NCBI GenBank assembly: GCA_036493595.1 | Contig: DASXPN010000057.1 | Coordinates: forward strand, 1 to 20,828 | DNA: 20,828 nucleotides | Source of the DNA: DATAES01 sp036493595 | GTDB taxonomy: Bacteria; Actinomycetota; Acidimicrobiia; Acidimicrobiales; JACDCH01 | Direction of reading: 5' to 3' | In this document: in pieces, positions 1-6,850 of the stretch | Numbering within the stretch: position 1 is the first letter of the stretch | Layout: every line of letters begins with the position of its first letter | Made by a program: the position numbers and the translations under genes | Notes under the pieces: generated by a model | The model's database searches: none | Seen by the model: only the letters and a program-made list of their open reading frames with translations | Told to the model about the DNA's origin: nothing

Positions 1-336
1 GAGGCGTCCGCCGCTGATGACGTCGACCGTGCTCGTGATCTTGGCCAGCAGCGCGGGGTTGCGGTACGGCGCGCACCCCACCATCTGGCCGAGGCGGACG
101 CGGCTCGTGCGCTGGCTGATCGCGGCCATCACCGTCCAACACTCGAACATCGCCTCGTGCGCGGGCACCGGCACGTTGTGGAAGTGGTCGTACACCCAGA
201 TCGAGTCGTAGCCGAGCTCCTCCGCCATCACCGCGACCTCGACGGCCTTGGCCCACTTCGCCTCAGCCCCGCTGATCGACGACAACTCCATCTTCCAGCC
301 CTGCGGAATGAACGCGCCGAACGTGATGTGGGTCAT
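1..336 (-). CDS. luciferase-like (LLM class) F420-type oxidoreductase, N-terminal part
   Basis: This is the first 112 codons of a gene that runs off the left edge. The protein begins MTHITFGAFIPQGWKME and has the N-terminal half of the luciferase-like monooxygenase TIM barrel: an early beta strand (ITFGAFIPQG, residues 4-13), the helix and strand AEELGYDSIWVYDHFH (about 39-54), then RVRLGQMVGCAPYRNPALLAKITSTVDVISGGRL to the edge. The segment GYDSIWVYDHF and the RNPALLAK...DVISGGR run are typical of actinobacterial F420-dependent members, which move hydride between F420 and an organic substrate in the cytoplasm. The family also has FMN-dependent members, so the cofactor is an inference and the substrate is unknown. 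The ATG at 336 fits a TANNNT box 8 bases upstream. It is divergent from the hydrolase lipoprotein gene with only 45 bp between starts. Confidence 0.85.
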   Translation of the reverse strand, partial: MTHITFGAFIPQGWKMELSSISGAEAKWAKAVEVAVMAEELGYDSIWVYDHFHNVPVPAHEAMFECWTVMAAISQRTSRVRLGQMVGCAPYRNPALLAKITSTVDVISGGRL

Positions 337-344
337 GAGCTGCG

Positions 345-350
345 ACCATA
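345..350 (-). promoter_or_regulatory. -10-like TATGGT for the LLM oxidoreductase gene
   Basis: The hexamer TATGGT lies 8 bases upstream of the ATG at 336 on the minus strand. It matches TANNNT at a spacing that would put the transcript start at or next to the start codon, suggesting a leaderless mRNA. There is no clear Shine-Dalgarno motif. No -35 box was identified. Confidence 0.45.
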
Positions 351-368
351 TCCGGGCCGGTCCTCTCC

Positions 369-374
369 TACGAT
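369..374 (+). promoter_or_regulatory. -10-like TACGAT for the hydrolase lipoprotein gene
   Basis: TACGAT (TANNNT) lies 7 bases before the GTG at 382. It supports that GTG as the start and suggests a leaderless transcript. It sits 18 bp from the minus-strand -10-like box of the divergent gene. Confidence 0.45.
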
Positions 375-381
375 CCTGCCC

Positions 382-1887
382 GTGCTCCGACGGCGATGGC
401 GTGTAGCGGCCGTCATCGTGGTGGCGGTGTTGGTCGCCGCCTGCAGCGATCATCGATCGCCGTTGGCCGCGACCGGCGGCAGCGCAAGTTCGTCGGGCGG
501 ACCCGGATCGGGGGCACCGGGGTCGGGCTCGTCGGGTGCGGGCGGCCCGTTCGTGCCTGCTCCACTCGCCTGGAGGTCATGCGGCGGGCGACTCAAGTGC
601 GCATCGCTCGTCGTCCCCCTCGACTACTCGAACCCGTCCGGGCCGACGATCACGCTGGCCCTCGACGACGTGCCCGCCCGCAAGCCGGACCAGCGGATCG
701 GTTCGTTGCTCGTGAACCCGGGCGGGCCCGGAGGCTCGGGTCTCGACTTCGCATCGGGGATCGAGTTGCCCCCCGAAGTCCTCGATCGGTTCGACATCAT
801 CGGCTTCGACCCGCGGGGCGTCGGCCAGAGCACGCCGGTCCAATGCGGCGATCAGACCGTTCCCGCGTTCCGCCAGGTCGACTCCGACCCGGAGAACGCG
901 AGCGAGCAAACCGATCTCGACAACGCCGCGAAGACAGTGGCCGACGACTGCGGCCAGCACGCGGGCGACCTCCTCGCGCATCTCGGGACCGATGACGTGG
1001 CGCGCGACGTCGACACCATCCGTCTGGCCCTCGGCGAGCAACAGATCAGCTACTACGGCGCGTCGTACGGCACGCTGATCGGGCTGCGGTACCTCGCGTT
1101 GTTCCCGCAGGGGGCGCGGGCCGTCGTGCTCGACGGTGTGGTCGATCCGACGCAGGACTTCGAAGCGTTCCTGCGCCAGCAGACGATCGCGTTCGACGCG
1201 CAGCTCAACGCGGTGTTCGACGGGTGCGCCACCGGGTCGGCGTGCCCGCCCGGCGGCGCTCGGGCGGCATACGACCAGGTCGCGTCGAACGTCGAGACGC
1301 AGCCGATCAAGACCCGCAACGGCGAAGCGCTGGGTCCGTCGGAGTTGCCGGTGGCCGCGCTCATCCCGACCTACGACCCGACGACGGCCTCGATCTTCTA
1401 CCAAGGCCTGAAGGACGCGTTGAACGGGGACGGCACCACACTCGTGACGTTGTTCCAGGAGTACGAACAGTCCGCCGACTACGCGGTGTACGCCGGTGTC
1501 GAGTGCACTGACTCACCCCATCCGGTCGGTCCCGACGCCTACAAGGCGTTCGCCGATCAGTTGATCGCGTTGTCCCCCAGGCTCGGCGGCGCCATCGCCA
1601 ACGAATTGCTGCCGTGCGCGTTCTGGCCCGCGCCCGTGCACGACATCACCGGTCCGGTCACGGGCGTGGGTGGACCACCGGTGCTGGTGGTCGGCAACAC
1701 CGGCGACGCGGCCACGCCGTACCAACAGGCAGTGGACGTGGCGAAGACGTTGGTGAACGGTCGCCTGGTCACGTTCGACGCCACCGGTCACACCGCGCTC
1801 GGGCGCAGCCAGTGCGTGGCGGACGCCGAGGCCAAGTACTTCGTCGATCTCACCCTTCCGCCGGACGGCACGGTGTGCAGCCAGTAG
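382..1887 (+). CDS. secreted alpha/beta hydrolase lipoprotein with TAP-like C-terminal domain
   Basis: A predicted membrane-anchored exopeptidase or esterase of the tripeptidyl-aminopeptidase-like (TAP/SlpD-SlpE) group, 501 aa. The GTG at 382 is chosen because it gives a good lipoprotein signal: LRRRWR, a hydrophobic stretch, then LVAAC with the lipid-accepting Cys at 21. A Gly/Ser/Pro-rich linker of about 30 residues follows. The hydrolase core has the oxyanion-loop motif NPGGPGGSG, DIIGFDPRGVGQS, the nucleophile elbow GASYG (Ser228), and the C-terminal TAP part with GNTGD (Asp442) and GHT (His470), which makes a complete Ser-Asp-His triad. Family members cleave short peptides or amides outside the cytoplasm; the substrate here cannot be told. 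An in-frame extension upstream to 157 overlaps the divergent oxidoreductase gene and looks like its shadow. The FadD-like gene follows after 26 bp and has its own -10-like box. Confidence 0.9.
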   Translation: MLRRRWRVAAVIVVAVLVAACSDHRSPLAATGGSASSSGGPGSGAPGSGSSGAGGPFVPAPLAWRSCGGRLKCASLVVPLDYSNPSGPTITLALDDVPARKPDQRIGSLLVNPGGPGGSGLDFASGIELPPEVLDRFDIIGFDPRGVGQSTPVQCGDQTVPAFRQVDSDPENASEQTDLDNAAKTVADDCGQHAGDLLAHLGTDDVARDVDTIRLALGEQQISYYGASYGTLIGLRYLALFPQGARAVVLDGVVDPTQDFEAFLRQQTIAFDAQLNAVFDGCATGSACPPGGARAAYDQVASNVETQPIKTRNGEALGPSELPVAALIPTYDPTTASIFYQGLKDALNGDGTTLVTLFQEYEQSADYAVYAGVECTDSPHPVGPDAYKAFADQLIALSPRLGGAIANELLPCAFWPAPVHDITGPVTGVGGPPVLVVGNTGDAATPYQQAVDVAKTLVNGRLVTFDATGHTALGRSQCVADAEAKYFVDLTLPPDGTVCSQ

Positions 1888-1898
1888 GACTGCCTCGC

Positions 1899-1904
1899 TA
1901 GCTT
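1899..1904 (+). promoter_or_regulatory. -10-like TAGCTT for the acyl-CoA synthetase gene
   Basis: TAGCTT lies 9 bases before the ATG at 1914, inside the 26-bp gap after the hydrolase stop codon. It could allow fadD-like expression independent of the upstream gene with almost no 5' leader. Confidence 0.4.
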
Positions 1905-1913
1905 CGCTCCTTC

Positions 1914-3584
1914 ATGGAGTTCAACCTCGCTCAGGTGCACGAGGCGATCGCCGAGGCGATCCCCGACAAGGAGTGCATCGTCTTCCGCGACCGGCGCCTC
2001 ACGTGGGCTGACGTCACCGAGCGCACCCGCCGGCTCGCCAACGTCCTCGGCGGCGCCGGGCTCGGTGCTCGGGTCGACGGGCGGGCCGGGCTCGGCGGTC
2101 ACGAGTCCCATGAAGACCACCTCGCCATCTACCTCTACAACGGCAACGAGTACCTCGAGTCCATGCTCGGCGCGTTCAAGGCGCGCGTCGCGCCGGTCAA
2201 CGTCAACTACCGGTATGTGGCAGAAGAGTTGCAGTACCTGCTCGACAACAGCCAGGCGCGCGCCATCGTCTTCCACTCGCAGTTCGCGCCGACGCTGGCC
2301 GAGGTCCTTCCCGATCTGCCTCGCCTCTCGCTGCTCCTGCAGGTGCAGGACGAGTCCGGCAACGACTTGCTCGAAGGAGCGACGTGGTACGAGGACGCGC
2401 TGGCAGCCGCGTCACCGGATCTTCCCGCGTGCGCCGCGGAGTGGTCACCCGACGACCTCTACATCCTCTACACCGGAGGCACCACCGGGATGCCGAAGGG
2501 TGTGCTCTGGCGGCAGCACGACATCTTCATCTCCGTGATGGGCGGCGCGGTCGCCGGCGCGGCGCACGAGTCGCTCGAGTCGGTCGTCGAGGCGGCGAAG
2601 AACGGGATGCTGCGGGTCATGCCCGCGGCGCCGTTCATGCACGGCGCCGGACACTGGATCGCGTTCCTCGCCATGAACGGCGGCAACACGGTGTTCGTCC
2701 AGGACGAAGTTCGGCGACTCGATCCGAAGGACGTGTTGACGCTCGTCGAGCGCGAGAAGATCAGCTTCCTGCAGATCGTGGGCGACTCGTTCGCGCGACC
2801 GATCCTCGACGAGATGGAGACGGCCGCGTACGACATGTCGTCGATGTTCATCATTCTCTCCGGCGGTGCACCGCTGAACTCCACGCTGAAGCAGCGTTTT
2901 CTCGCGCTGTTGCCGAACGCGATGATCCTCGACGGCATGGGCTCGTCCGAGGGCGGCGGGCAGATGACGCAGGTATCGACGGCGGGTTCCGACGTGTCGA
3001 CGGGAACGTTCACACCGTCCCCCGGCACGTGCATCGTGAGCGAGGACTTCACCCGTCTGCTCGAGCCCGGATCCGACGAGATCGGTTGGGTCGCGATGAA
3101 GGGCCACGTCCCCCTCGGCTATCTCGGTGATCCCGAGAAGAGCGCGAAGACGTTCCCGGTCATCGACGGCGTGCGCTACTCGATCCCGGGCGACCGTGGC
3201 CGCCAACACACGGACGGCATCGTCGAGATGCTCGGGCGCGACTCCGTCACCATCAACTCCGGCGGCGAGAAGATCTTCGCCGAGGAGGTCGAAGCGGCGC
3301 TCGGGCATCATCCCGCGGTGTACGACGCGGTCGTGTGCGGACGGGCAAGTGAGCAGTGGGGCCAGGAGGTGGTGGCCATCGTTCAACTGCGCGAAGGAAT
3401 CTCCGGCGGACCGGACATCGAGCGCGAGTTGCTCGACGAGTGCGCCAAGCACATCGCCCGCTACAAGTTCCCGAAGGCATTCCTGTTCGTGGACACCGTT
3501 CTGCGGTCACCGGCCGGCAAAGCCGACTACCGCTGGGCCAAGGACCTCGCCGCCTCCGCCGCTCCCGCCTCCCCCGCCTCGTGA
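1914..3584 (+). CDS. acyl-CoA synthetase (AMP-forming), FadD19-like
   Basis: A 556-aa ATP-dependent acyl-CoA ligase of the ANL superfamily that would activate a carboxylic acid as acyl-AMP and then acyl-CoA. The phosphate-binding motif YTGGTTGMPKG is at residues 186-196. The middle has IILSGGAPLN and DGMGSSEGGG, the hinge region has MLGRDSVTINSGGEKIF, and the C-terminus has RSPAGKADYRWAK with the adenylation lysine at 536. The GSSEGG motif and the SPAGK-DYRWAK ending resemble mycobacterial FadD19/FadD17-type enzymes of steroid side-chain and long-chain acid metabolism as I remember them. An extra segment near residues 48-65 before AIYLYNGNEYLE is also familiar from related actinobacterial enzymes. 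The substrate is inferred only by family. It ends 95 bp before the convergent protease gene, in a spacer that holds palindromic repeat copy 1. Confidence 0.9.
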   Translation: MEFNLAQVHEAIAEAIPDKECIVFRDRRLTWADVTERTRRLANVLGGAGLGARVDGRAGLGGHESHEDHLAIYLYNGNEYLESMLGAFKARVAPVNVNYRYVAEELQYLLDNSQARAIVFHSQFAPTLAEVLPDLPRLSLLLQVQDESGNDLLEGATWYEDALAAASPDLPACAAEWSPDDLYILYTGGTTGMPKGVLWRQHDIFISVMGGAVAGAAHESLESVVEAAKNGMLRVMPAAPFMHGAGHWIAFLAMNGGNTVFVQDEVRRLDPKDVLTLVEREKISFLQIVGDSFARPILDEMETAAYDMSSMFIILSGGAPLNSTLKQRFLALLPNAMILDGMGSSEGGGQMTQVSTAGSDVSTGTFTPSPGTCIVSEDFTRLLEPGSDEIGWVAMKGHVPLGYLGDPEKSAKTFPVIDGVRYSIPGDRGRQHTDGIVEMLGRDSVTINSGGEKIFAEEVEAALGHHPAVYDAVVCGRASEQWGQEVVAIVQLREGISGGPDIERELLDECAKHIARYKFPKAFLFVDTVLRSPAGKADYRWAKDLAASAAPASPAS

Positions 3585-3591
3585 CCCACGG

Positions 3592-3644
3592 CGAACTCCG
3601 GGTCCATTGCGGGGCCATAGGCCCGCAATGGCGCCAACAGTCGC
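3592..3644 (+). repeat. 53-bp palindromic repeat, copy 1 (possible bidirectional terminator)
   Basis: The element begins CGAACTCCGGGTC and ends CCAACAGTCGC, with the inner arms CCATTGCGGG (3604-3613) and CCCGCAATGG (3622-3631) forming a perfect 10-bp stem. It lies 7 bases after the fadD-like stop and 34 bases from the convergent protease stop. Copy 2 is at 6792-6844 in opposite orientation. By eye 45 of 53 positions agree, and most differences fall in the 6-base loop. There is no T-rich tail, so a classical intrinsic terminator is not certain. Confidence 0.8.
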
Positions 3645-3678
3645 CCGACGCAGGTCGCGAGTCGCAGCTCCCTAGTCG

Positions 3679-4836
3679 CTAGGGGACGCGGGCGCGGATG
3701 GCGGGCCAGGCCGCCAGGGTCCGCAGCGAGGCAAGGTCGGGTTCCCCGTCGAGCAGGGCACCCGAATCGAGTCCCTCGTCGATGGAGCGATTGAGCCACT
3801 CGAGCGCATAGGCGTCGTCGCCGGCGCGCGCCAACGCAGTGGCGGCATCGAATGCCGGTTGGACGCGGCCGGCGCGTCCGTCCGTGTACAGCAACTGCGC
3901 CACCGCGGCGGCGTCGGCGAAGCAACCTGCGTAATGCAGGTGGCTTTGCAGCGACGCGGCAGCGCGAGGGCCTCCCGGTCCTGATTGTAGGAGCCGCGTG
4001 GCGAGTGGGAGCACTTTCCCGGCCCGCGATGCGGCGACCGCGGCGGCGAGATCGGACGCACCCGACGGCGCCACCAGGTACGCGTTGGTGAGCGAGTCGA
4101 GGTCGTCGGGCACGCGACCGACATCGGCAATGCGCACGGGGCGAGGGCTGGACTGCGCCGGCGACCGCGCCGCGGCCTGTGCCGCGGACTGCCCCGAGGA
4201 GCGCGGCGCGGCGGGGTGACGCTCCTGGGCAAGGCTGGCGAAGTTCATGATGCCGAACAACAACGCGAACATCCCGCCGAACTGGTTGCCGGTCTCGAAG
4301 AAGTAGAGCGCCCCGAGTCCGGCGACGACGACCGCCACCATGCGCGCCGGTCGCTCCCCGAGGATGACGGCCGCGATGTTGCCGCCGTCGAGCGGCAGCA
4401 CCGGCATGAGGTTGGCGACCGACCACACGATGTTGACCCACGCGATGTCGTGCACGATCACGTACCGGTTGTACGACTCCGCCGCCCACGCCCCGTCCTT
4501 CAACAGGTAGGCCGGGAAGCCGAGCAACAACAGGGCGGCGAGCGGCCCCGCGATGCTCACCGCGATCGATTCGGTGCGAGACCGGTGGCCGGCGCTGCCT
4601 ACGGTCACGCCGCCGAATGCATAGAGCAGCACGTGCGGTTGCTGCTGATAGGCGCGCAGCATGAACGCGTGGCCCAGCTCGTGCACGAGAATCGACACGA
4701 GGACGATCGCCACCCACGCGACCAACAACCATCCCTCACGGGCGCCGTAGCCCAGGAACACCGCGAGCAACCAGAACGACCAGTCGACGCGAACCGGTAC
4801 GCCGCCGATGCGAAGGTGGGCACGTTCGTCCGGCAT
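3679..4836 (-). CDS. site-2 protease family (M50) zinc metallopeptidase with C-terminal repeat-like domain
   Basis: A predicted integral membrane zinc protease, 385 aa. It has an N-terminal transmembrane stretch, then HELGH (residues 52-56, the HExxH zinc and catalytic motif), and NLMPVLPLDGG with the third zinc ligand Asp150 in the LDG motif. Several hydrophobic segments continue to about residue 215. After a Pro/Ser/Ala-rich linker, the soluble part (about 245-385) is Ala-rich and helical, with TPR-like spacing (LLYTDGRAGR..AFDAATALARAGDDAYALEWLNRSIDEG). Such proteases cut substrates within the membrane, often in stress signalling; the target is unknown. The ATG at 4836 is preferred because it starts just before the conserved RIGGVPVRVDWSFW and has a TANNNT box 8 bases upstream. 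The ATG at 4866 would overlap the divergent menG start. Confidence 0.88.
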   Translation of the reverse strand: MPDERAHLRIGGVPVRVDWSFWLLAVFLGYGAREGWLLVAWVAIVLVSILVHELGHAFMLRAYQQQPHVLLYAFGGVTVGSAGHRSRTESIAVSIAGPLAALLLLGFPAYLLKDGAWAAESYNRYVIVHDIAWVNIVWSVANLMPVLPLDGGNIAAVILGERPARMVAVVVAGLGALYFFETGNQFGGMFALLFGIMNFASLAQERHPAAPRSSGQSAAQAAARSPAQSSPRPVRIADVGRVPDDLDSLTNAYLVAPSGASDLAAAVAASRAGKVLPLATRLLQSGPGGPRAAASLQSHLHYAGCFADAAAVAQLLYTDGRAGRVQPAFDAATALARAGDDAYALEWLNRSIDEGLDSGALLDGEPDLASLRTLAAWPAIRARVP

Positions 4837-4844
4837 CGGAGATG

Positions 4845-4850
4845 ACGATA
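4845..4850 (-). promoter_or_regulatory. -10-like TATCGT for the M50 protease gene
   Basis: TATCGT on the minus strand lies 8 bases before the ATG at 4836. Its TA is the same TA dinucleotide (4849-4850) that starts the menG -10-like box on the other strand, so the two divergent promoters may compete. Confidence 0.4.
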
Positions 4851-4854
4851 CGGT
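4849..4854 (+). promoter_or_regulatory. -10-like TACGGT for menG
   Basis: TACGGT lies 10 bases before the ATG at 4865 and physically overlaps the minus-strand -10-like box of the protease gene. The spacing is the longest of the set, so support is weaker. Confidence 0.3.
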
Positions 4855-4864
4855 CCCGGTCGTC

Positions 4865-5569
4865 ATGGTGTCCCGCCAGCGCACCGAGGCTCCGCTGCCC
4901 GAGGGCGAGGAGAAAGTCCGTGCCGTGCGGACGATGTTCGACTCGATCGCGCCGCGCTACGACCTCGTGAACCGCATCATGACGTTCCGCATGGACGTCG
5001 GCTGGCGCCGGCGGACGGTGCGATCGCTGGCGCTGGCACCCGGATCGGTCGTACTAGACCTCGCCTGCGGGACCGGTGACCTGTGCCGCGAGCTGGCGCA
5101 CAATGGACTCGTCCCGATCGGTGTCGACTTCTCCTACGGCATGCTCGCCGCAGCCCGCACGCCGGCGCCGCTGGTCCAGGGCGACGCGCTGCAACTCCCG
5201 GTGCCGGATGGATCGGTCGACGGCGCGACCTGCGGGTTCGCGTTGCGCAACTTCCGCGCCCTTCCCCCGTTCCTCGCATCGCTGGCGCGTGCGGTTCGAC
5301 CCAACGGTCGCATCGCGCTGCTCGAGGTGGCCGAGCCCGCCAACCCGGTGCTGCGGTGGGGCCACGGCGTCTACTTCGGCAAGGTAGTGCCTCGGATCGG
5401 CGCGCTGCTGTCCGATGGCGCCGCGTACCGCTACCTGCCGCGCTCGGTCGAGTACCTGCCGCCCACGGACGAGATGATGGCGATGGTGCGCGACGCCGGC
5501 TTCCCGGACGCGACCCGCACGGCGTTGTCAGCGGGCATCGCGCAACTGATCACCGGGACGCGCGCGTGA
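4865..5569 (+). CDS. menG: demethylmenaquinone methyltransferase
   Basis: A 234-aa SAM-dependent C-methyltransferase of the UbiE/MenG family that makes menaquinone from demethylmenaquinone. It has the family N-terminus VRTMFDSIAPRYDLVNRIMTFRMDVGWRR, SAM motif I VLDLACGTGDL, the motif GVDFSYGML, DGSVDGATCGFALRNF, and the C-terminal YRYLPRSVEYLPP that is typical of UbiE/MenG. Length matches the family. The ATG at 4865 is chosen because upstream codons to 4808 overlap the divergent protease gene. The stop codon overlaps the menF start as GTGA, so the two are probably translated together. Its position in the Men cluster makes the menaquinone role secure; a ubiquinone role is unlikely in an actinobacterium. 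Confidence 0.93.
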   Translation: MVSRQRTEAPLPEGEEKVRAVRTMFDSIAPRYDLVNRIMTFRMDVGWRRRTVRSLALAPGSVVLDLACGTGDLCRELAHNGLVPIGVDFSYGMLAAARTPAPLVQGDALQLPVPDGSVDGATCGFALRNFRALPPFLASLARAVRPNGRIALLEVAEPANPVLRWGHGVYFGKVVPRIGALLSDGAAYRYLPRSVEYLPPTDEMMAMVRDAGFPDATRTALSAGIAQLITGTRA

Positions 5570-6783
5570 AGGCGATCACTCGTGGGCTCGATGCGGATGT
5601 CGACCTCGCCACGGCCGGCGAGTTGTTGTTCGAGCGGGGTCGTGCCGGTGTGGCCGGGGTCGGATGCGTCGCGCGCGCTCGCCTCGACGAGATCGACGAC
5701 GTGTTGCGCGCCATCGACGTCGACGACGAGGTCGGGAGGCCCGGATGCGGGCCGATCGCGCTCGGCGTGCTGCCCTTCGACGTGGATGCGGGCGCCGCGG
5801 CCGAGTTCATCGTGCCGGCTGAGGTGTTCGGTCGGGCCGAAGACGGCACGCGCTGGCACACCGTCGTCACGACCGATGTCGCGGCCTCCGGTGCCACCAC
5901 GCTCGCCGGGCCCATCGGACCCCGTGAGGATCAAGTCGCCTCAGTCGCCTCAGTCGCGGCACCGGCGCGGTTCTCGGTCGAGCCGACCCGGTCGCCCGAA
6001 TCGTGGTGCGAGCTCGTCGCACAGGCGACCAAGCAGATGGCCGACGGCGGTCTGCGCAAGGTGGTCCTTGCCCGCGAAGTCGTCGTAACCGCGGACGAAC
6101 CGTTCGACCTGACCGCCGTGCTGGCACGGCTACGGGCGACCTACCCGGGCTGCCACGTGTTCTCGGTCGACGGGTTCGTCGGTGCCAGCCCCGAGTTGCT
6201 GGTGTCGCGCGCCGGCGACATGGTGCGATCGCATCCCATGGCGGGCACCGCGCCGCGCGGCGGCGACCCGACGAGCGACGCGCGTTTGGCCGCGTCGCTG
6301 CTGGCGTCGGCGAAGGATCGTCAGGAGCACCAGATCACCATCGACATGGTCCACGACACGCTGCTGCCGTGGTGCTCCTTCCTCGACTACGAGGCCGAGC
6401 CGTCGATCGTCCCCGTCGCGAACGTGCAACACCTCGCGACGCTGGTCGAGGGACGGCTGAGCTCGCCTGCACCATCGGTGCTCGAGTTGGTCCAGGCGTT
6501 GCATCCGACGCCGGCGGTGTGCGGCTCGCCTCGCAACGTTGCGCTCGCGTTCATCCGGGAGCACGAGGGATTCGATCGTGGCCGGTACGCGGGGGCGGTC
6601 GGGTGGGTCGACGCTCGGGGCAACGGCACGTGGGCCGTCGGCGTCCGCGGCGCCGACATCGATGGTCCCGTCGCTCGGGTGTGTGCGGGCAACGGGATCG
6701 TCGTCGACTCGGACCCGGCGACCGAGCTGGCCGAGACACGGGCGAAGCTGCAAGCGATGCTGAGCGCCCTCGTCCGCCCTTGA
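5566..6783 (+). CDS. menF: isochorismate synthase
   Basis: A 405-aa chorismate-binding enzyme converting chorismate to isochorismate, the first step of the Men pathway. The conserved C-terminal domain has GLRKVVLAREV (Lys165 is the likely general base by family), CHVFSVDGFVGASPELLV, HPMAGTAPRGGD (from His223), ASAKDRQEHQITIDMV, LVQALHPTPAVCGSP, FDRGRYAGAVGW, and AGNGIVVDSDPATELAETRAKLQAM with Mg-binding glutamates. LHPTPAVCGSP is typical of isochorismate synthases rather than anthranilate synthases. The GTG at 5566 overlaps the menG stop by 4 bases (GTGA). The symbol menF is used because of the Men context; entC-type siderophore enzymes are close relatives. Residues about 123-131 contain a short tandem repeat (VASVASVAA). 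Repeat copy 2 follows 8 bases after the stop. Confidence 0.92.
   Translation: MKAITRGLDADVDLATAGELLFERGRAGVAGVGCVARARLDEIDDVLRAIDVDDEVGRPGCGPIALGVLPFDVDAGAAAEFIVPAEVFGRAEDGTRWHTVVTTDVAASGATTLAGPIGPREDQVASVASVAAPARFSVEPTRSPESWCELVAQATKQMADGGLRKVVLAREVVVTADEPFDLTAVLARLRATYPGCHVFSVDGFVGASPELLVSRAGDMVRSHPMAGTAPRGGDPTSDARLAASLLASAKDRQEHQITIDMVHDTLLPWCSFLDYEAEPSIVPVANVQHLATLVEGRLSSPAPSVLELVQALHPTPAVCGSPRNVALAFIREHEGFDRGRYAGAVGWVDARGNGTWAVGVRGADIDGPVARVCAGNGIVVDSDPATELAETRAKLQAMLSALVRP
5933..5959 (+). repeat. 9-bp tandem repeat inside menF
   Basis: Three consecutive 9-base units, AAGTCGCCT, CAGTCGCCT and CAGTCGCGG, encode the run QVASVASVAA in a poorly conserved part between the N-terminal and catalytic regions of MenF. 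The second and third units differ from each other at two bases. It stays in frame and probably lies in a loop. Confidence 0.7.
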
Positions 6784-6791
6784 CGAACCCA

Positions 6792-6844
6792 GCGAATGTT
6801 GGTGCCATTGCGGGGCGCACGCCCCGCAATTGACCCGGAGTTCG
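6792..6844 (-). repeat. 53-bp palindromic repeat, copy 2 (possible bidirectional terminator)
   Basis: This is the inverted copy of the element at 3592-3644. Read on the minus strand it begins CGAACTCCGGGTC 6 bases after the menD stop, the same placement that copy 1 has after the fadD-like stop. The central arms ATTGCGGGGCG and CGCCCCGCAAT form a perfect 11-bp stem. It fills the 67-bp spacer between convergent menF and menD. Confidence 0.8.
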
Positions 6845-6850
6845 GCGGTA

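Noticed and set aside
157..381. N-terminal extension of the hydrolase lipoprotein gene
   Set aside because: It overlaps the divergent oxidoreductase coding region and would bury the lipoprotein signal; GTG 382 has both a signal peptide and a -10-like box.
3527..4732. Minus-strand open frame of 401 codons in another frame of the M50 protease gene
   Set aside because: The in-frame protease has the HELGH and LDG motifs; this frame is an Arg-rich shadow.
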